The notes beneath the pieces were generated by a model. It ran no database searches, had not been told where the DNA came from, and was given only the letters and a program-made list of their open reading frames with translations. Position numbers and translations under genes: made by a program. A stretch of DNA of 64,000 nt, taken from positions 1,488,001 through 1,552,000 of the forward strand of contig NZ_OY771475.1 in the NCBI RefSeq assembly GCF_963674635.1, given 5' to 3'. Shown piece by piece: positions 63,007 through 64,000 of this stretch. Source of the DNA: Breoghania sp. (GTDB lineage: Bacteria; Pseudomonadota; Alphaproteobacteria; Rhizobiales; Stappiaceae). Every line of letters begins with the position of its first letter. The first letter of the stretch is position 1.

Positions 63007-64000
63007 ATGATGACATCGCTCCCAATTCCCGTTTTCGACGGCCACAACGACACACTCCTGCGCCTTGAACTCGATGCCGGTTCCGATCAGGAACGCTCGT
63101 TTTTCGAACGCGCCGTTCACGGCCATATCGATTATCCGCGCGCACGCGCCGGGAACTTCGCGGGCGGTTTTTTCGCCATGTTCGTCCCGTCCAAGATTGC
63201 CCGCATGAAGGAATATGTGGCGGGCGACCCGGCCAATCATGCGCCGATCACCCAGAATTTCGCGCTCGACATGACCCAGAGGCTGATGGCGCAGGCCTAC
63301 GCGCTGGAAGCCGAGCGCCCCTCTGTCATGACCATCTGCCGAACCAGTGCGGACCTGCACGCGGCGATGGAGACGAACCGCATCGCCATGCTGCTCCATA
63401 TCGAGGGAGCGGAAGCCATCGATCCCGAGTTTACCGTGCTTGAGGACCTTTACAGCAAGGGACTGCGCTCGATCGGGCTTGTCTGGAGCCGGGCCAACAT
63501 CTTCGGCGAAGGTGCGCCCATGCGCTGCCCCTCCTCGCCCGATACCGGCGCCGGACTGACGGATGCGGGTAAAGAGCTGGTGCGCGCCTGCAACAAGCTC
63601 GGGGTGCTGGTCGATGTCTCGCATCTCACAGAAAAGGGCTTCTGGGACGTGGCGAAGGTCTCGACGAAACCGCTGATCGCAACCCATTCCAACGCCCATG
63701 CGGTCTGCCCGTCGGCGCGCAATCTGACGGACCGCCAGCTCGATGCGATCGCTGAAAGCGGCGGGGTCGTCGGGCTCAATTTTCACGTCGCCTTCCTGCG
63801 CGAGGATGGCCGGTTCAATGCCGACACGCCGCTTGAAACGATGGTGCGCCACGTTGACCACCTGGTGGAAAAGCTCGGGCCGGAAGGCGTGGCCATCGGG
63901 TCCGATTTCGATGGCTGCCTGGTGCCAAAACCCATCGGCGACGTATCCGGCCTGCCGAAGCTCTTCCAAGCTCTTCGCGAGGCGGGATATGGTGAAGAGT
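63007..64000 (+). CDS. Membrane dipeptidase (peptidase M19), 3' end outside window
   Basis: The frame from ATG at 63007 (or 63010) stays open for 331 codons to the window edge. It starts PIPVFDGHNDTLLRLE with the zinc-binding His-x-Asp, includes LLHIEGAEAIDPEF (the bridging Glu), SKGLRSIGLVWSRANIFGEG, LIATHSNAHAVCPSARNLTD with a further His, and AIGSDFDGCL with the catalytic-site Asp. This is the renal-dipeptidase family; it hydrolyses dipeptides, sometimes D-amino-acid-containing. There is no signal peptide, so it is likely cytoplasmic. Confidence 0.9.
   Translation, partial: MMTSLPIPVFDGHNDTLLRLELDAGSDQERSFFERAVHGHIDYPRARAGNFAGGFFAMFVPSKIARMKEYVAGDPANHAPITQNFALDMTQRLMAQAYALEAERPSVMTICRTSADLHAAMETNRIAMLLHIEGAEAIDPEFTVLEDLYSKGLRSIGLVWSRANIFGEGAPMRCPSSPDTGAGLTDAGKELVRACNKLGVLVDVSHLTEKGFWDVAKVSTKPLIATHSNAHAVCPSARNLTDRQLDAIAESGGVVGLNFHVAFLREDGRFNADTPLETMVRHVDHLVEKLGPEGVAIGSDFDGCLVPKPIGDVSGLPKLFQALREAGYGEE

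Overview
The window reads as a chromosomal segment of an alphaproteobacterium, most likely Hyphomicrobiales. GC content is high. The aapJQMP amino-acid transporter is divergent from metC, there is an IalB-family protein, a two-domain cold-shock protein, and coaD, two cyclophilins, queA and tgt lie in a row. A Stappiaceae-like marine or soil heterotroph would fit, but that level is a guess. I see no phage, plasmid, integrase, transposase or CRISPR array.

Region by region. 1-7460 (minus) is the N-terminal 2,486 codons of a giant secreted repeat protein whose 3' end lies outside the window; its repeats are almost identical at DNA level. 7956-11633 holds an HTD2-like dehydratase, a LysR regulator, a zinc alcohol dehydrogenase and a small lipoprotein. 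11801-18864 holds aapP-M-Q-J, divergent metC and an IalB-like protein. 19295-25356 (plus) holds a family-5 solute-binding protein, an AMP-binding-fold protein that has lost its catalytic motifs, a PleD-like protein that has lost its GGDEF motif, and an FrnE/DsbA-like oxidoreductase. 25480-32622 is an envelope-sugar block: eno, UDP-glucose dehydrogenase and kdsA (minus), then a capsule-type ABC-2 permease, a nucleotide-sugar epimerase and a UDP-HexNAc dehydrogenase (plus). 32652-39633 is housekeeping: tgt, queA, two cyclophilins, coaD, a small exported protein, a double cold-shock protein, a sirtuin and a glyoxalase. A tRNA-Glu(TTC) follows at 39853. 40333-44409 carries ubiT-U-V (oxygen-independent ubiquinone hydroxylation) divergent from ubiD.

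The largest functional unit is the aerobic phenylacetate island, 44521-59361. On the minus strand paaG, paaI, paaK, paaX, paaA-E and paaZ form one run that activates phenylacetate to its CoA ester, epoxidises and isomerises the ring and opens it. On the plus strand a complete Liv-type ABC importer is followed 3 bp later by a TetR regulator (PaaR-like). A perfect 12-bp palindrome sits between candidate -35 and -10 elements of the livK promoter in the paaG/livK divergent region and is the best candidate operator. The later beta-oxidation genes (paaF, paaH, paaJ) are not in the window. The window ends with a UvrD-family helicase, a hemolysin III/PAQR membrane protein and a 3'-truncated M19 dipeptidase.

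Points worth a second look are the homogenised 1,491-bp and 996-bp repeats of the giant gene, the consecutive pseudo-ligase and pseudo-PleD genes next to a binding protein, a mirror-image pair of palindromic repeats found at two loci 19 kb apart, and the co-occurrence of PaaX and PaaR with a Liv importer that may carry aromatic acids. I do not see a clear-cut new defence or mobile system.
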